DNA of 45,459 nt from positions 1-45,459 of the forward strand of contig CANQQY010000011.1 of the NCBI GenBank assembly GCA_947626105.1, in the 5' to 3' direction. Every line of letters begins with the position of its first letter. Positions within the stretch are counted from its first letter, which is position 1. This document shows positions 6,462-15,566 of this stretch, one piece after another. This stretch comes from an uncultured Clostridia bacterium. Lineage in GTDB: Bacteria; Bacillota; Clostridia; Christensenellales; Borkfalkiaceae. A program made the translations under genes and the position numbers. The notes beneath the pieces were generated by a model. That model was not told where the DNA came from. It worked only from the letters and a program-made list of their open reading frames with translations, and searched no databases.

Positions 6462-8273
6462 ATGGGCGAAAGCGTCATACGGGAAAAATTAAAGCTCCTG
6501 CCCGATTCCCCGGGCGTCTACATCATGCTCGACGCCGAGGGAACGGTCATCTATGTGGGCAAAGCGCGCATTCTCAAAAACCGTGTGCGGCAGTATTTTC
6601 ATTCTTCCCGAAAGACGGATAAAGTGCAGGCGATGGTGGATTGCATCGCCGATTTTTACTACGTTGTAACGCCGTCCGAGGTGGACGCCCTCGCGCTCGA
6701 GAATAATTTCATCAAAAAGTACAAGCCTAAATATAACATCCTCTTAAAGGACGATAAGACATATCCGTACATCAAAGTCCACACGCGGGAGGCGTTCCCG
6801 CATATCTCCGTGACCCGCCGCGTCAAAAAGGACGGGCGGTATTTCGGGCCGTTTATGGGCGGCGTGAACTGTAAGGATATCGTCGATATTGCGGCGAAGG
6901 TTTATAATATCCGCACCTGTTCGGTCTCCGTTTCCGAAAAAAAGGCGAAACCCTGCCTTGATTATCATCTCCACCGCTGTCTCGCCCCCTGCGCGGGGCT
7001 GTGCGCCAAGGAGGAGTATGCGGAGCGCGTCGAAAAGACGATTTCCTTCCTTTCGGGGAACTATGAGGAAGCCGAGGAGATCTTAAAAGAGAAGATGAAG
7101 AAGTTCGCCGAGGAAGAGCAGTTCGAGCTCGCCCTCGACTACCGCAACAAGATCTCGGCGCTCTCGGCGCTCAAAAGCAGGCGGATCACTTCGATGCCCA
7201 AGGACGTGGACGCCGATATCTGGGCGCTTGCGACCAACGGGCTGTATACGGCGGTGTCCCTCCTCGTGACGCGCAAGGGCGTGATGCAGGGCAGCCGCAC
7301 CTTCCATTCGGACGCCGGCGCGGGGGACAGCGGCGAGGCGCTTCAAAGCATTCTCACGCAGTATTATTCCGTCCGCGAGACGCCGCATGAGGTCATTTTG
7401 GACGAAGCCGTGGACGATGTGCTCCTTTCCGCGTTTTTGAAGGAGAGGGCGGGCAGGAACGTCGAGATCGTCCATCCGAAATTCGGCGTCAAGCGCGAGC
7501 TCTACGAAATGGCGGCGGGAAACGCGAAGGAATATCTCGAAAAGTCTCTGTCCGCGATCGCCCATAAGGACGATATGACCGTCCGCGCCTGTCAGCGGCT
7601 CAAAGACATTTTGTCCCTCTCCCGCTACCCCAAGCGCATGGAGTGCTACGATATTTCGGATATTTCGGGCGTGGATAAGGTGGGGAGCATGGTCGTCTTT
7701 ACGGACGGCGAGGCGGATAAGTACGAATACCGCCGTTTCCGCATCAAGACCGTCGAGGGAGCGAACGATTTTGCTTCCTTGCAGGAAGTTCTGACGCGGC
7801 GGCTGAAAAAATTGGGGACGGAGGAAGAGGAACGCTTTTCCCGCCCCCAGCTCATCGTCATCGACGGCGGCAAGGGGCAGCTCTCCGCGATCAAGCAGAT
7901 CTTTGACGAGATGGAGATCACGGACATCGACCTCGTCGCCCTCGCGAAGCAGGAAGAGGAGATCTTTACGCTCAAAAGCGATGAAAGCGTGAAGATCGAC
8001 AGGCACGATTACGCCCTGAAAATGCTCCAGCGGATCCGCGACGAGGCGCACCGCTTTGCAGTCTCCTACTTCCGCTCCATTCACTCCAAGCGGAACCTCG
8101 AATCCGTCCTCGAGGAGATCGAGGGCGTCGGAAAACAAAAACGGCTCGCGCTCATGCAGAGGTTCGGCACGATCGACAGGATCATGCACGCAAGCGAAGC
8201 GGAGCTCATGGAAGCCAAGGGCGTCGGCGATGAACTTGCGCGGCGCATCCGTTCCTATTTTGAAAATTTATGA
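6462..8273 (+). CDS. uvrC: UvrABC excinuclease subunit C
   Basis: A 603-residue nuclease that makes the 3' and 5' incisions in nucleotide excision repair. Visible domains are an N-terminal GIY-YIG nuclease (GVYIMLDAEGTVIYVGKA, about residues 18-35), a central UVR motif for UvrB contact (EEEQFELALDYRNKI, about 220-235), the RNase H-like C-terminal nuclease (ECYDISDISG; VIDGGKGQL), and tandem helix-hairpin-helix motifs at the end (IEGVGKQK; AKGVGDELARRI). Length is typical. The N-terminus (REKLKLLPDSPGVY) aligns with known UvrC starts and there is no alternative in-frame start nearby, so ATG 6462 is well supported even though no ribosome site precedes it. First gene of a five-gene operon; its stop overlaps the next start. 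Confidence 0.97.
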   Translation: MGESVIREKLKLLPDSPGVYIMLDAEGTVIYVGKARILKNRVRQYFHSSRKTDKVQAMVDCIADFYYVVTPSEVDALALENNFIKKYKPKYNILLKDDKTYPYIKVHTREAFPHISVTRRVKKDGRYFGPFMGGVNCKDIVDIAAKVYNIRTCSVSVSEKKAKPCLDYHLHRCLAPCAGLCAKEEYAERVEKTISFLSGNYEEAEEILKEKMKKFAEEEQFELALDYRNKISALSALKSRRITSMPKDVDADIWALATNGLYTAVSLLVTRKGVMQGSRTFHSDAGAGDSGEALQSILTQYYSVRETPHEVILDEAVDDVLLSAFLKERAGRNVEIVHPKFGVKRELYEMAAGNAKEYLEKSLSAIAHKDDMTVRACQRLKDILSLSRYPKRMECYDISDISGVDKVGSMVVFTDGEADKYEYRRFRIKTVEGANDFASLQEVLTRRLKKLGTEEEERFSRPQLIVIDGGKGQLSAIKQIFDEMEITDIDLVALAKQEEEIFTLKSDESVKIDRHDYALKMLQRIRDEAHRFAVSYFRSIHSKRNLESVLEEIEGVGKQKRLALMQRFGTIDRIMHASEAELMEAKGVGDELARRIRSYFENL

Positions 8274-9079
8274 GATATCAACTCTTTTTATCGGATTTTG
8301 ACGGCACGCTCGTCCGCGGGGACGGGACGGTGTCGGAAGAAAACATCCGCGCGATCGAAGCCTACCGTGGAGCGGGCGGGATCTTCGCCGTCGTCACGGG
8401 GCGCATGCTCACATCCATTCTGCCCCGCCTTGGCGAGATCGGGCTCGATGACGGGCTCGCGGTCGCCTATCAGGGCGCCGTGATCGCGGATGTGCGCACG
8501 GGAAAACTTTTGAGAAGCTGCGCATTTACCCATACCCATGCCCTGAAAGCCATTCGCTATTTCGAAAAATGCGGGTACCATGTCCACGTTTATACGGTGG
8601 ACGACTTTTGGTCGAACATGGACGACGAGCCCCTGCGCCTCTATGAGAAAATTTGCGGGGTGAAGGGGAAAATCGAACGGAACCTTTCGGACATGGTGGC
8701 GTCAAAAAAGCCCGAAGTCGTCAAAGTGCTCGCAATGGTCGGCGAAAGCGAGCGGGAAAAAGTTCTGATGAAAACGCGGGAAGCGCTCGGGGAGGAATTC
8801 TTTGTGACGTGTTCCTCTTCCTTTCTCGTCGAGGTCATGCCCAAGGGTCAGAACAAGGCGGGCGCGGTTGATTTTTTGTCAAGCTACTACCGTATCCCGC
8901 ACGAGAGGATCGCCGCGATCGGGGATCAGCTCAACGATCTTCCCATGCTCGAGCGGGCGGGCGGGAGATTTGCCGTAGAAAATGCCGAGAAGGCTTTGAA
9001 GGAAAAAGCGACCGTCGTCTCTTCCTGCGAGGAGAACGGCGTCGCCGAAGCGATCACGAAATACGCGTTGGGGGATTAA
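8270..9079 (+). CDS. HAD-superfamily Cof-type phosphatase
   Basis: A 269-residue haloacid dehalogenase of subclass IIB (Cof/YbiV-like), a family that removes phosphate from sugar phosphates, nucleotides or flavin mononucleotide; the substrate here cannot be deduced. Motif I is DFDGT (nucleophile Asp9, acid Asp11), motif II is VTGR (about 43-46), and motif IV is GDQLNDLPML near residue 220, with the mobile alpha/beta cap between. The start ATG overlaps the uvrC stop by 4 bp (ATGA), and the stop is 1 nt before hprK. Co-transcription with uvrC and hprK does not by itself indicate a shared pathway. Confidence 0.93.
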   Translation: MRYQLFLSDFDGTLVRGDGTVSEENIRAIEAYRGAGGIFAVVTGRMLTSILPRLGEIGLDDGLAVAYQGAVIADVRTGKLLRSCAFTHTHALKAIRYFEKCGYHVHVYTVDDFWSNMDDEPLRLYEKICGVKGKIERNLSDMVASKKPEVVKVLAMVGESEREKVLMKTREALGEEFFVTCSSSFLVEVMPKGQNKAGAVDFLSSYYRIPHERIAAIGDQLNDLPMLERAGGRFAVENAEKALKEKATVVSSCEENGVAEAITKYALGD

Positions 9080-9080
9080 C

Positions 9081-10007
9081 ATGGAAGAGATCATCTTGCC
9101 GCACGAGACGGTCATGCTCGACAAGTTCGCGTCCGATCTCAGTCTCGAGGTCTTGCATGCAGGGCGCGGCATCATCACGCTCACAAACATCAGCGTGGAC
9201 AGACCGGGGCTCAGGCTCGCGGGGTTTTATAATCTGTTCGATTCGGAGCGGATCATGCTCATCGGGCGCACCGAACACGAATACATGCGCTCTTTTTCGC
9301 CCGAGGAACGGCTCGAGCGGGTGGGCAAGCTCTTCGATTGCGGCGTGATCCCCTGCGTCATCTTTGCGCGGGATCTTCCCGTCCCGCCCGAGCTCATGGA
9401 ATTTGCCCGCAAGACGGGCACGCCTGTTTTCCGCACGGGAAAGACGACGACCGTCATCATGGCGGAGCTCTACGGCTATCTTTCCCGCCTGCTCGCCCCC
9501 AAGACGACGATGCACGGCGTTCTCATGGACGTGTTCGGGGAGGGCATTCTTCTGACGGGCGACAGCGGCGTCGGCAAGAGCGAGACGGCGATGGAACTCA
9601 TCAAGCGCGGACACCGCCTCGTCGCGGACGACTCCGTGCTCATCAAAAAGGTGGAGAACGAACTCATCGGCACCGCGCCCGAGCGCATCCGCTATTTCAT
9701 GGAGCTTAGAGGGATCGGCATCATCAACGTCAAGAATATGTACGGCTCCGGTTCTATTCTTACCGAGAAGGAGATCGGGCTCGTGATGGAGCTCGAGCAC
9801 TGGAAACGGGACAAGGAGTACGATCGGATCGGCGGCGAGGGGGGATTCGAAGAGATCATGGGGATCAAAGTTCCCAAACTCACCGTCCCCGTCAGTCCCG
9901 GGCGGAATCTCGCCATTCTCATCGAAGTTGCGGCGCGCAACCACAGGCTCAAAAGCATGGGCTATGACGCGGCGCAGGAGCTCATTCAACGTACGATCGG
10001 AAGATGA
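9081..10007 (+). CDS. hprK: HPr kinase/phosphorylase
   Basis: A 308-residue bifunctional enzyme that phosphorylates HPr at Ser46 and reverses the reaction; it is central to carbon catabolite control in Gram-positive bacteria. The N-terminal domain covers residues 1-130. The C-terminal kinase domain has the Walker A motif GDSGVGKS (160-167), the strand around LVADDSVLI, and the HprK signature near the end (IMGIKVPKLTVPVSPGRN, about 261-278). Start ATG 9081 is 1 nt after the preceding stop; the stop overlaps the next start (ATGA). In many Firmicutes hprK sits near uvr genes, which agrees with this neighbourhood. Confidence 0.97.
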   Translation: MEEIILPHETVMLDKFASDLSLEVLHAGRGIITLTNISVDRPGLRLAGFYNLFDSERIMLIGRTEHEYMRSFSPEERLERVGKLFDCGVIPCVIFARDLPVPPELMEFARKTGTPVFRTGKTTTVIMAELYGYLSRLLAPKTTMHGVLMDVFGEGILLTGDSGVGKSETAMELIKRGHRLVADDSVLIKKVENELIGTAPERIRYFMELRGIGIINVKNMYGSGSILTEKEIGLVMELEHWKRDKEYDRIGGEGGFEEIMGIKVPKLTVPVSPGRNLAILIEVAARNHRLKSMGYDAAQELIQRTIGR

Positions 10008-12103
10008 AACCTGAAATTCTCGCCCCTGCGGGGGATGAAACAACGGCGTATGCCGCGCTCAATGCGGGCGCGGACGCCATTTATCTCGGACTTACCAGAT
10101 TTTCCGCACGCGAAAGTGCGGAAAATTTTGACGCAGACGCGCTTTTCCGCGTCACGAGGTACGCGCACCTCTTGGGAGCGAAGGTCTACGTCGCCCTCAA
10201 CACGCTGGTAAAAGACGACGAGACGGACGCCTTCTTTGCCGCCGTAAGGGATGCGTGGGAAGGGGGCGCGGACGCGATTTTGATGCAGGATCTTTTCCTC
10301 GGAAAGCTCGTCAAGGAGAAATACCCCGAGATCGTCCTGCATCTTTCCACGCAGGGCGGTTGCTGCAACACCTACGGCGCGCAGATCGCAAAGGAATACG
10401 GGTTTTCGCGCGCCGTGCTCGCCCGTGAGACCCCCCTTTCCGAGATCGAAAGGATCTCAAAGATCATCGAGACGGAGGTTTTCGTGCAGGGGGCGCTCTG
10501 CACCTGCTTTTCGGGGCAGTGCTACATGAGCTCCTTCGCGGGGAACAACAGCGGCAACCGCGGCAGATGCAAACAGCCCTGCCGTAAGCTCTATTCCATC
10601 GACAGAAAGGGCTATGAGGAGCCCGCCTATGCGCTCTCCCTTACCGATCTCTCCGTGGGGGAGCGGGTCGGGGAGCTCTTGAATGCGGGGGTGACCTCTC
10701 TCAAAATCGAGGGCAGGATGCGCCGTCCCGCCTACTGCGCCGCCGCGGTGAAGTATGTGCGGGCATCCCTCGAAGGGAAGGGAAAAGAGGCGCTCTCCGA
10801 CCTCATGCGCGCCTATAATCGCGGCGGGTACACACACGGGCTCGCCTTCGGGCAGGACAAAACGCTCCTTTCCCGTAGCGTTCAGGGACACATCGGGGAA
10901 GCTGTCGGAAAGGTCTCCTTTGTCTGCGGCAAGCCCTTCTGCGCGAGCGGCTTCAAACCGCGGAAGGGGGACGGATTCAAGATTTTAAGGGCGGGCAAAG
11001 AGGTCGCGGGCGCACTCTTTTCGGAAGCCGCCGCGGGCGGGTTTTATCTCAATGCGAACGCCAAAGTTGCGGCGGGGGACGTCGTTTGCGTGACGACGGA
11101 CGCCGCTTCCTCGGAGCGCGTCCTCTCGGGCGAAAAAAGGCGGGAGATCGTTGTTTCCGCGCGCTTTCTTGCGGGGGAACGGGCGCGCATTTCCTGCGGG
11201 GAGTTCGTATTCGAGGGCGGTGTCATTCTTTTGTCCGCCCGAAACGCCCCGCTCGGCGAAGCGCAGATCGCGGAGTGCTTCCGAAAAACAGGCGATTTGC
11301 CCTTCGCGCCAATCGTGCAAGTCGAAACGGACGGCGTGTTTCTGCCAAAGTCGGCGCTCAACGCCCTGCGGCGGGAGTTCTACGCCGCGCTTGCCGAATT
11401 TTTGGATCCGAAAAGGCGTCTTACGCCGCAGATCTTTATGCCGCCCGCACTCCCCCCCGCAAGGACGGCGCTCACCGCGGTCATCGCGGAGGAGAAGCAG
11501 GAAGCGGACATTTTTATTTGCAAACCGCGGGACTATGCGTCCCTTCCCATGGGCGGAAAGGGGGTCTATCTGTATCTTCCGCCCCTCTTTACGGCGGAGG
11601 ACGAGGCGCTTCTTGCGCCCCATTTCAACCGTTTCGAAGGGATCTACTGCGAGGGTTACTATGGCATTGCGCTTGCGAAAGAGTACGGCGTGAAGCTGTT
11701 TGCGGGCACGGGATTCAATCTCACCAACCGTTACGCGGTCGCGGGCGTCTCGGCGGAAGCGGCCTATTTTGCGTTCTCCAAAGAAATTTCCCGCACCGAA
11801 CAGGAGCGGCTGAATACGGAGGGGGCGTTCGTCCTTTCGGACGGGGCGGTCAAGGTAATGGATCTGTGCTATTGTCCCTTTGAAAAGAGCTGTAAGGAAT
11901 GCGACAGGCGCGCCGTCTATACTCTTTCGGATGAGGAAGGGAGGCGGTTCCCGCTCCGGCGGTATCGCCTCGGAAGTTGCCGCTTCGAAGTCTATAACTG
12001 CGCTCCCCTTGCGGGCATGGGTGGGGCAAATCCGCTCTACGACAATTCCGTCAAGGTCGATGGTGCGCCCACGCGCGGGCACGGCGCAAGGAGTATTTTA
12101 TGA
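10004..12103 (+). CDS. U32-family peptidase-like protein (RlhA/TrhP group)
   Basis: A 699-residue U32-family protein with an N-terminal TIM-barrel-like core (ILAPAGDETTAYAALNAGAD; AIYLGLTRFSAR). The family signature EVFVQGALCTCFSGQCYMSS is followed by GNRGRCKQPCR (about 158-195), whose cysteines could hold an iron-sulfur cluster, and the C-terminal half is a DUF3656-like extension with further Cys (CYCPFEKSCKECDRR). Despite the name, characterised relatives (RlhA, TrhP) hydroxylate 23S rRNA or tRNA using prephenate-derived chemistry; I infer an RNA-modification role. It overlaps hprK and mutS2 by 4 bp at each end. The full two-domain length resembles RlhA more than the short TrhP type. Confidence 0.88.
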   Translation: MKPEILAPAGDETTAYAALNAGADAIYLGLTRFSARESAENFDADALFRVTRYAHLLGAKVYVALNTLVKDDETDAFFAAVRDAWEGGADAILMQDLFLGKLVKEKYPEIVLHLSTQGGCCNTYGAQIAKEYGFSRAVLARETPLSEIERISKIIETEVFVQGALCTCFSGQCYMSSFAGNNSGNRGRCKQPCRKLYSIDRKGYEEPAYALSLTDLSVGERVGELLNAGVTSLKIEGRMRRPAYCAAAVKYVRASLEGKGKEALSDLMRAYNRGGYTHGLAFGQDKTLLSRSVQGHIGEAVGKVSFVCGKPFCASGFKPRKGDGFKILRAGKEVAGALFSEAAAGGFYLNANAKVAAGDVVCVTTDAASSERVLSGEKRREIVVSARFLAGERARISCGEFVFEGGVILLSARNAPLGEAQIAECFRKTGDLPFAPIVQVETDGVFLPKSALNALRREFYAALAEFLDPKRRLTPQIFMPPALPPARTALTAVIAEEKQEADIFICKPRDYASLPMGGKGVYLYLPPLFTAEDEALLAPHFNRFEGIYCEGYYGIALAKEYGVKLFAGTGFNLTNRYAVAGVSAEAAYFAFSKEISRTEQERLNTEGAFVLSDGAVKVMDLCYCPFEKSCKECDRRAVYTLSDEEGRRFPLRRYRLGSCRFEVYNCAPLAGMGGANPLYDNSVKVDGAPTRGHGARSIL

Positions 12104-14445
12104 ACAGACACCAACAGAGGCTGGAACTCGATAAGATCCTTTCGGCGGTGGCGGAACACGCTTCGCTCGAAGGTTCCCGCGCGGCGATCCTCTCTCTCAC
12201 GCCCGCAACGGAGCTTGCGGAGGCAAACCGTCTGCTGTCTATGACGGCGGAAGCGAGCCTTCTGCTCTTCGAGCTCGGCGTCGGGCGGATCCCCTCGTTC
12301 GAACCCGTGGGAGACGCTTTGGAGCGCGCCGAGAAGGGCTCCGTCCTCTCCTGCGGCGAGCTCATCAACGTTGCAAGGCTCCTGTGTGCGGCGCGCGTTT
12401 GTTACCGCGGCGTGCACGCCTTTTCGGACGGGCGCGTCGAGGGCATGAAGGCGCTCACCGACCGCCTGCTGTTCGATGAGGGGCTCGAAGAGGACATCGG
12501 CAAAAAGATCGTTTCGGAGAGCGAGATCGCGGATACCGCGAGCGAAAAGCTCTTTTCCGTCCGCAGGGAGATCAGGCTTCTCGGCGAGAGGATCCGCGCG
12601 CGGCTCTCCGCATACCTTAGCGGGGAAGAGAGAAAATTCTTGCAGGACGACGTTGTGACCGTCCGCGGAGACAGATTCGTCATTCCCGTCAAGGCGGAGT
12701 ACAAGCGCAGCATCCGCGGCTTCGTGCACGACCGCTCGGCGAGCGGGGCGACGGTATTCATCGAGCCCGAGGAAGTGCTCGAAATGAATAACGAGCTTCG
12801 CGACCTCGTTTTGGATGAAAAAGAGGAGACGGAGCGGATCTTAAAGGAACTTTCACGGGCGGTGGGACGCATCCGCGAGCGGTTGGAAACCGATCTTGCC
12901 GTCCTCGCGGAGGCGGACGGCTATTATGCCCGCGCCGAGTACGGCTATAAAAACAAGTGCACCCGCCCCATCCTGAACGGAAAGGGGATCCTTGATATCA
13001 GAAAGGGGAGACATCCGCTCCTCGATAAAACGACCGCGGTCCCCGTCTCGGTCGGGCTGGGCGAAGGGTATGATTTCCTCCTCATCAGCGGCGCAAACAC
13101 GGGCGGGAAAACGGTGACGCTCAAAATGTGCGGGCTCTTTTGCCTCATGGCGGCATGCGGGATCTTTGTGCCCGCCGCCGATGGAACGCGGCTCGCCGTC
13201 TTTTCGGGGGTCTACTGCGACATCGGCGACAGCCAGTCCATCGAAGAAAATCTCTCCACGTTTTCCTCCCATATCCTCAATCTCAAGGAGATCCTCTCCG
13301 AGGCGGGGCAAAACAGCCTCGTCCTCATCGACGAACCGGGCGGGGGCACCGATCCCGAGGAAGGACAGGCGCTTGCCCGTGCCGTCCTCTCCGCCCTCGA
13401 AAGAAAGGGCTGCCGCGGCATCGTCACGACCCATTACTCCGCCCTCAAAGAGTTTGCATATGAGCACCCGCGCATGCAAAACGGCTGCATGGAGTTCGAC
13501 GCGGGCGATTTCCGCCCACTTTATCGCTTGAAGATCGGCGCGCCGGGCTCTTCCAACGCGCTTGCGATCTGTACGCGGCTGGGTTTCCCCAAGGAGACGG
13601 TGGAGGAAGCGCGGGGGTATCTTTCCGAGGGAGCCCGCTCCTTCGAGAGGACGCTCCGCGCCGCCGAGGAGAGCAGGGTCGCTTCCGAGCGCCTTCGCGA
13701 AGAGAGCGAACAGATCAAAAAGGAGTGGAACAGCCGCCTTTCGGAGCTTGAAAAAGAGGAAGAAAAGTTCAGAAAGGAGCGTGAAAAGTTTCTGTTTTCG
13801 TCCAAAGCCGAAGCGAGGCGCATTGTGCGGGAGCGCACGGCGCATGCGGAGGAGCTTCTCGGCGAGATCGAGGAGATCTTCAAACAGGAGAGCGTCACGG
13901 AGAGCGATCTCATCCGCGCCCGCACCCTCAAAAATAAAATGCAGATCGAGGAGAAAGAAGAGGACGAGCCCGTACGCCTGACCCCCGTCGGAGAGAACGT
14001 AAAGGTCGGCGAAACGGTTTTTGTCGGCACCATGTCCGCAGAGGGGGTCGTACTTTCCTGTCGGAAAGAGAAAAACACGGCGGAGGTGCAGGTCGGCTCT
14101 CTTCGCGTAAAGAGTAAGATCTCCGACCTCTTTTATCCCTCAAAAAAACAGGAAAAGAAGGGGGGCGTGCAGGTCGTGAAGAACCTTTCGGAGACGGTGA
14201 GTCTTCCCCGCGAGTGCAACCTGATCGGCATGACGGCCACGGAAGCACTTCTCGAGGCGGAGAACTTTCTCGACAAAGCCGTGCTTGCGAACATGTCCGA
14301 GGTGCGGATCGTCCACGGCATGGGTACGGGGAAATTGCGCGCAGCCGTACATGGTATGCTTAAAAAGCATGCGCGTGTGGAGAGCTTCCGTCTCGGCAAA
14401 TACGGCGAAGGCGAAAGCGGCGTTACGATCGTAAAACTAAAATAA
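12100..14445 (+). CDS. mutS2: MutS2 ATPase with Smr nuclease domain
   Basis: A 781-residue homologue of MutS lacking the mismatch-binding domain. Visible parts are the core/lever helices (1-300), the ATPase with Walker A GANTGGKT (331-338), a DEPGGGTDPEEG Walker B/signature region (about 409-420), a long charged coiled coil (about 510-620), a KOW-like region, and a C-terminal Smr domain with HGMGTGKLR (His739). The Smr entry motif, usually LDLRG, here reads NLIGMT. MutS2 of Bacillus (RqcU) splits collided ribosomes; older work links it to suppression of recombination. It ends the uvrC operon. A long hairpin, part of the repeat element at 14450, begins 5 nt after the stop. Confidence 0.95.
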   Translation: MNRHQQRLELDKILSAVAEHASLEGSRAAILSLTPATELAEANRLLSMTAEASLLLFELGVGRIPSFEPVGDALERAEKGSVLSCGELINVARLLCAARVCYRGVHAFSDGRVEGMKALTDRLLFDEGLEEDIGKKIVSESEIADTASEKLFSVRREIRLLGERIRARLSAYLSGEERKFLQDDVVTVRGDRFVIPVKAEYKRSIRGFVHDRSASGATVFIEPEEVLEMNNELRDLVLDEKEETERILKELSRAVGRIRERLETDLAVLAEADGYYARAEYGYKNKCTRPILNGKGILDIRKGRHPLLDKTTAVPVSVGLGEGYDFLLISGANTGGKTVTLKMCGLFCLMAACGIFVPAADGTRLAVFSGVYCDIGDSQSIEENLSTFSSHILNLKEILSEAGQNSLVLIDEPGGGTDPEEGQALARAVLSALERKGCRGIVTTHYSALKEFAYEHPRMQNGCMEFDAGDFRPLYRLKIGAPGSSNALAICTRLGFPKETVEEARGYLSEGARSFERTLRAAEESRVASERLREESEQIKKEWNSRLSELEKEEEKFRKEREKFLFSSKAEARRIVRERTAHAEELLGEIEEIFKQESVTESDLIRARTLKNKMQIEEKEEDEPVRLTPVGENVKVGETVFVGTMSAEGVVLSCRKEKNTAEVQVGSLRVKSKISDLFYPSKKQEKKGGVQVVKNLSETVSLPRECNLIGMTATEALLEAENFLDKAVLANMSEVRIVHGMGTGKLRAAVHGMLKKHARVESFRLGKYGEGESGVTIVKLK

Positions 14446-14449
14446 AATT

Positions 14450-14728
14450 TCGTTGAATTTGTTTTTTCGTCCGCGCCTTGGGGCGCGTGCTCAAAAACAA
14501 ATTCAACGAGGAATGTAACGTATATGGGATATTGAGTCACTGTCTCGTACGCTTACAACGACATGAAGTCGAAGGGGTTCGACAAATTGAGTCGCCCACG
14601 GCGGAAGTGAATTCCGCCTAAGGCAAGTGAATTAGGATTCGCCCCACCCCCTTAGTCCCCCTCCCACGGAGGGGGTTGCATGGCTCCTCCTTAGGAGGAG
14701 CTGTCACCGTAGGTGACTGAGGTGGGCA
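14450..14728 (+). repeat. Long structured repeat element, copy 2
   Basis: Same order of hairpins as the element at 3712-3998. The first hairpin spans 14450-14509 and the second (GTCGAA-gggg-TTCGAC) 14568-14583. Versus copy 1 the inner pair of the first hairpin changes from T-A (3734/3750) to C-G (14472/14487), and the second hairpin changes from C-G (3839/3852) to T-A (14569/14582), both keeping the pairing. The variable stretch between hairpins 1 and 2 is unrelated in sequence. No T-run follows the first hairpin on the plus strand, so it is not a standard terminator of mutS2, though it could stabilise the 3' end. Confidence 0.85.
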
Positions 14729-14760
14729 CTCTCGGCGCCCCTTGTAGGATGAGCCGAGAG
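14729..14760. repeat. Hairpin after the second long element
   Basis: CTCTCGGC (14729-14736) and GCCGAGAG (14753-14760) pair perfectly around a GCCCC-containing loop. From 14761 to 14848 I see no further feature; a TTGATA-17-TATACT match at 14820-14848 abuts the next start and would begin transcription inside that gene. Confidence 0.55.
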
Positions 14761-14848
14761 AACGAGGGGCGGCGGGGAAAACGCTTTCATAATTTCACAG
14801 ATCTCTCAATAGAATACGATTGATAATTGTTTCTCTTTGAGGTATACT

Positions 14849-15547
14849 GTGAAAAAGCGTTTTCATATCGCCGCGCTTACCAATCTCGCTCTGGCGCTTG
14901 TGCTCATCGCCGTTGCAACGGTCTGTTTTTTGCCCGCCGCTTCCCCCGCCTCGGAGGTGGACGCACGGGTACATTACAAGGGCACCAGCGAGGACGGCGT
15001 CTCCCTCATGTTCAACGTCTATTGGGGGACGGAAGAGGTGTACGGGATCCTCGACGTCCTCGACGAATACGCCGCCACGGCGACCTTCTTCCTGGGCGGA
15101 AGCTGGGCGGACGACAACGTTGCCTGCGTGAAGGAGATCGTCTCCCGCGGGCATGAGATCGGCACGCACGGCTATTTTCATAAGGAGCATGATAAGCTCT
15201 CCCTCCAAGAGAATCTCAACGAGATCCGTACGAGCGCGGAATTTTTAACGCTCGCTTCGGGGCGGGAAATCAAATTATTCGCACCCCCTTCGGGCGCGTA
15301 CAACGAGGACACCCTCGCCGCCGCGGAAAGCCTCGGGCTTACGACGGTCATGTGGAGCAAGGATACGATCGACTGGCGCGATAAGGACGAAAACCTCTGT
15401 TTCCGCCGCGCCACGGACGGAGCGGAAGGGGGCGATCTCGTTCTCATGCACCCCATGGCGCATACGCTCAAAGCGCTTCCCCGCATTCTCGGCTATTATG
15501 CGGAGCACGGCCTTAAAACGGTGAGCGTGGGGGAAAATCTGGGCTGA
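14849..15547 (+). CDS. Polysaccharide deacetylase-like protein, probably catalytically altered
   Basis: A 232-residue NodB-fold protein with an uncleaved-looking N-terminal membrane segment (residues 8-28), hence probably membrane-anchored outside the cell. It resembles the PdaB/YlxY group of sporulation-linked deacetylases: MFNVYWGTEE where the family has TFDxxWG, GHEIGTHGYFHKEH (the two metal histidines, H-x3-H), and APPSGAYN. The catalytic aspartate of TFD is Asn here, so deacetylase activity is doubtful. I chose GTG 14849, behind GAGG with a 6-nt gap; a TTG at 14837 would add four residues. It is followed after 19 bp by the M16 peptidase, suggesting co-transcription. Confidence 0.85.
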   Translation: MKKRFHIAALTNLALALVLIAVATVCFLPAASPASEVDARVHYKGTSEDGVSLMFNVYWGTEEVYGILDVLDEYAATATFFLGGSWADDNVACVKEIVSRGHEIGTHGYFHKEHDKLSLQENLNEIRTSAEFLTLASGREIKLFAPPSGAYNEDTLAAAESLGLTTVMWSKDTIDWRDKDENLCFRRATDGAEGGDLVLMHPMAHTLKALPRILGYYAEHGLKTVSVGENLG

Positions 15548-15566
15548 ACACAAAAAGGAGTCACAT

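Noticed and set aside
14450-14509. Simple Rho-independent terminator of mutS2
   Set aside because: The hairpin is not followed by a T-run on the plus strand, and the same structure recurs as part of a much longer repeated element, so it is listed as a repeat.
14820-14848. TTGATA-17-TATACT as the promoter of the deacetylase gene
   Set aside because: Transcription would begin a few bases after GTG 14849, inside the gene, and no later start keeps the N-terminal membrane segment; GAGG within the same stretch serves better as a ribosome site. The true promoter was not found.
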